DNA from: Bacillota bacterium
GTDB taxonomy: Bacteria; Bacillota; Clostridia; Lachnospirales; Lachnospiraceae
Reading direction: 5' to 3'
NCBI GenBank assembly: GCA_023408815.1
Contig: JAEYJO010000079.1
Coordinates: 1-51,861 of the forward strand
DNA: 51,861 nucleotides
In this document: positions 51,831 through 51,861 of the stretch, one piece after another
Numbering within the stretch: position 1 is the first letter of the stretch
Layout: every line of letters starts with the position of its first letter
The notes under the pieces: generated by a model
Seen by the model: only the letters and a program-made list of their open reading frames with translations
Told to the model about the DNA's origin: nothing
Database searches by the model: none
Program-made: the position numbers and the translations under genes

Positions 51831-51861
51831 GATTGTATTATAATGCTGATTTTAAGTATGT

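Overview
The window looks like a chromosome segment of an anaerobic Clostridia species, most likely Lachnospiraceae. This rests on gene content: the dgt-dnaG-rpoD-trmK-Nif3 order, a 2-oxoacid:ferredoxin oxidoreductase, bacteriohemerythrin, an MscL with a zinc ribbon, and many small families typical of that group (DUF4125, DUF3877, DUF6320 and DUF6440 types). I made no database search; all family names come from reading the proteins.

Layout. 1-161: the 5' end of a class C-like group II intron, placed just behind a terminator. 179-4151 (minus): a CmpB-like membrane protein, YlmH, and two adjacent G3E/CobW metallochaperone GTPases, one with an extreme His-rich stretch. 4383-10510: alanyl-tRNA editing protein, hemerythrin, ZIP transporter, a PH-like membrane protein, a lipoprotein and a trypsin-like protease. 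10531-18247 (minus): RNase P RNA, then a housekeeping block (nucleoside kinase, Nif3-like, trmK, rpoD, dnaG, dgt). 18376-21466: esterase, with a divergent acyltransferase and zinc-ribbon membrane protein. 21494-25330: small conserved proteins and gene remnants. 25592-25763: a MITE-like hairpin with an 8-bp target duplication. 25945-32901 (minus): a sulfur-type operon (OYE flavoenzyme, family-3 ABC transporter, MmgE/PrpD, CysK). Its leader encodes a short peptide with five consecutive Cys codons, followed by an intrinsic terminator, the layout of a cysteine attenuator. 33145-40181: KorAB, a CYTH plus SixA-CHAD pair, two tRNA-Leu genes, MscL and a FliD-like protein.

The most unusual part is 41243-51861, an SPbeta-like phage-derived element. 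It has a repressor-like tyrosine-recombinase-fold protein and a divergent strong promoter with a LexA box between -35 and -10. Next comes a YonO-type polymerase of about 904 residues with a DxDGD catalytic motif, whose gene is split by an ORF-less group I intron of about 246 nt. Beyond it lie unrecognised proteins, a tail-tube-like protein and a short tape measure protein. The tape measure ORF runs directly into a structured non-coding region of about 450-490 nt. No capsid, portal, terminase or lysis gene is visible.

How the parts may work together (inference): DNA damage relieves LexA, and perhaps the recombinase-fold repressor, at the early promoter. The early transcript must self-splice to give an active polymerase, which may then transcribe the tail-like genes. 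In the sulfur operon, cysteine shortage would stall ribosomes on the Cys codons and let transcription pass the terminator, turning on uptake and breakdown of an organosulfur compound with CysK as the last step.
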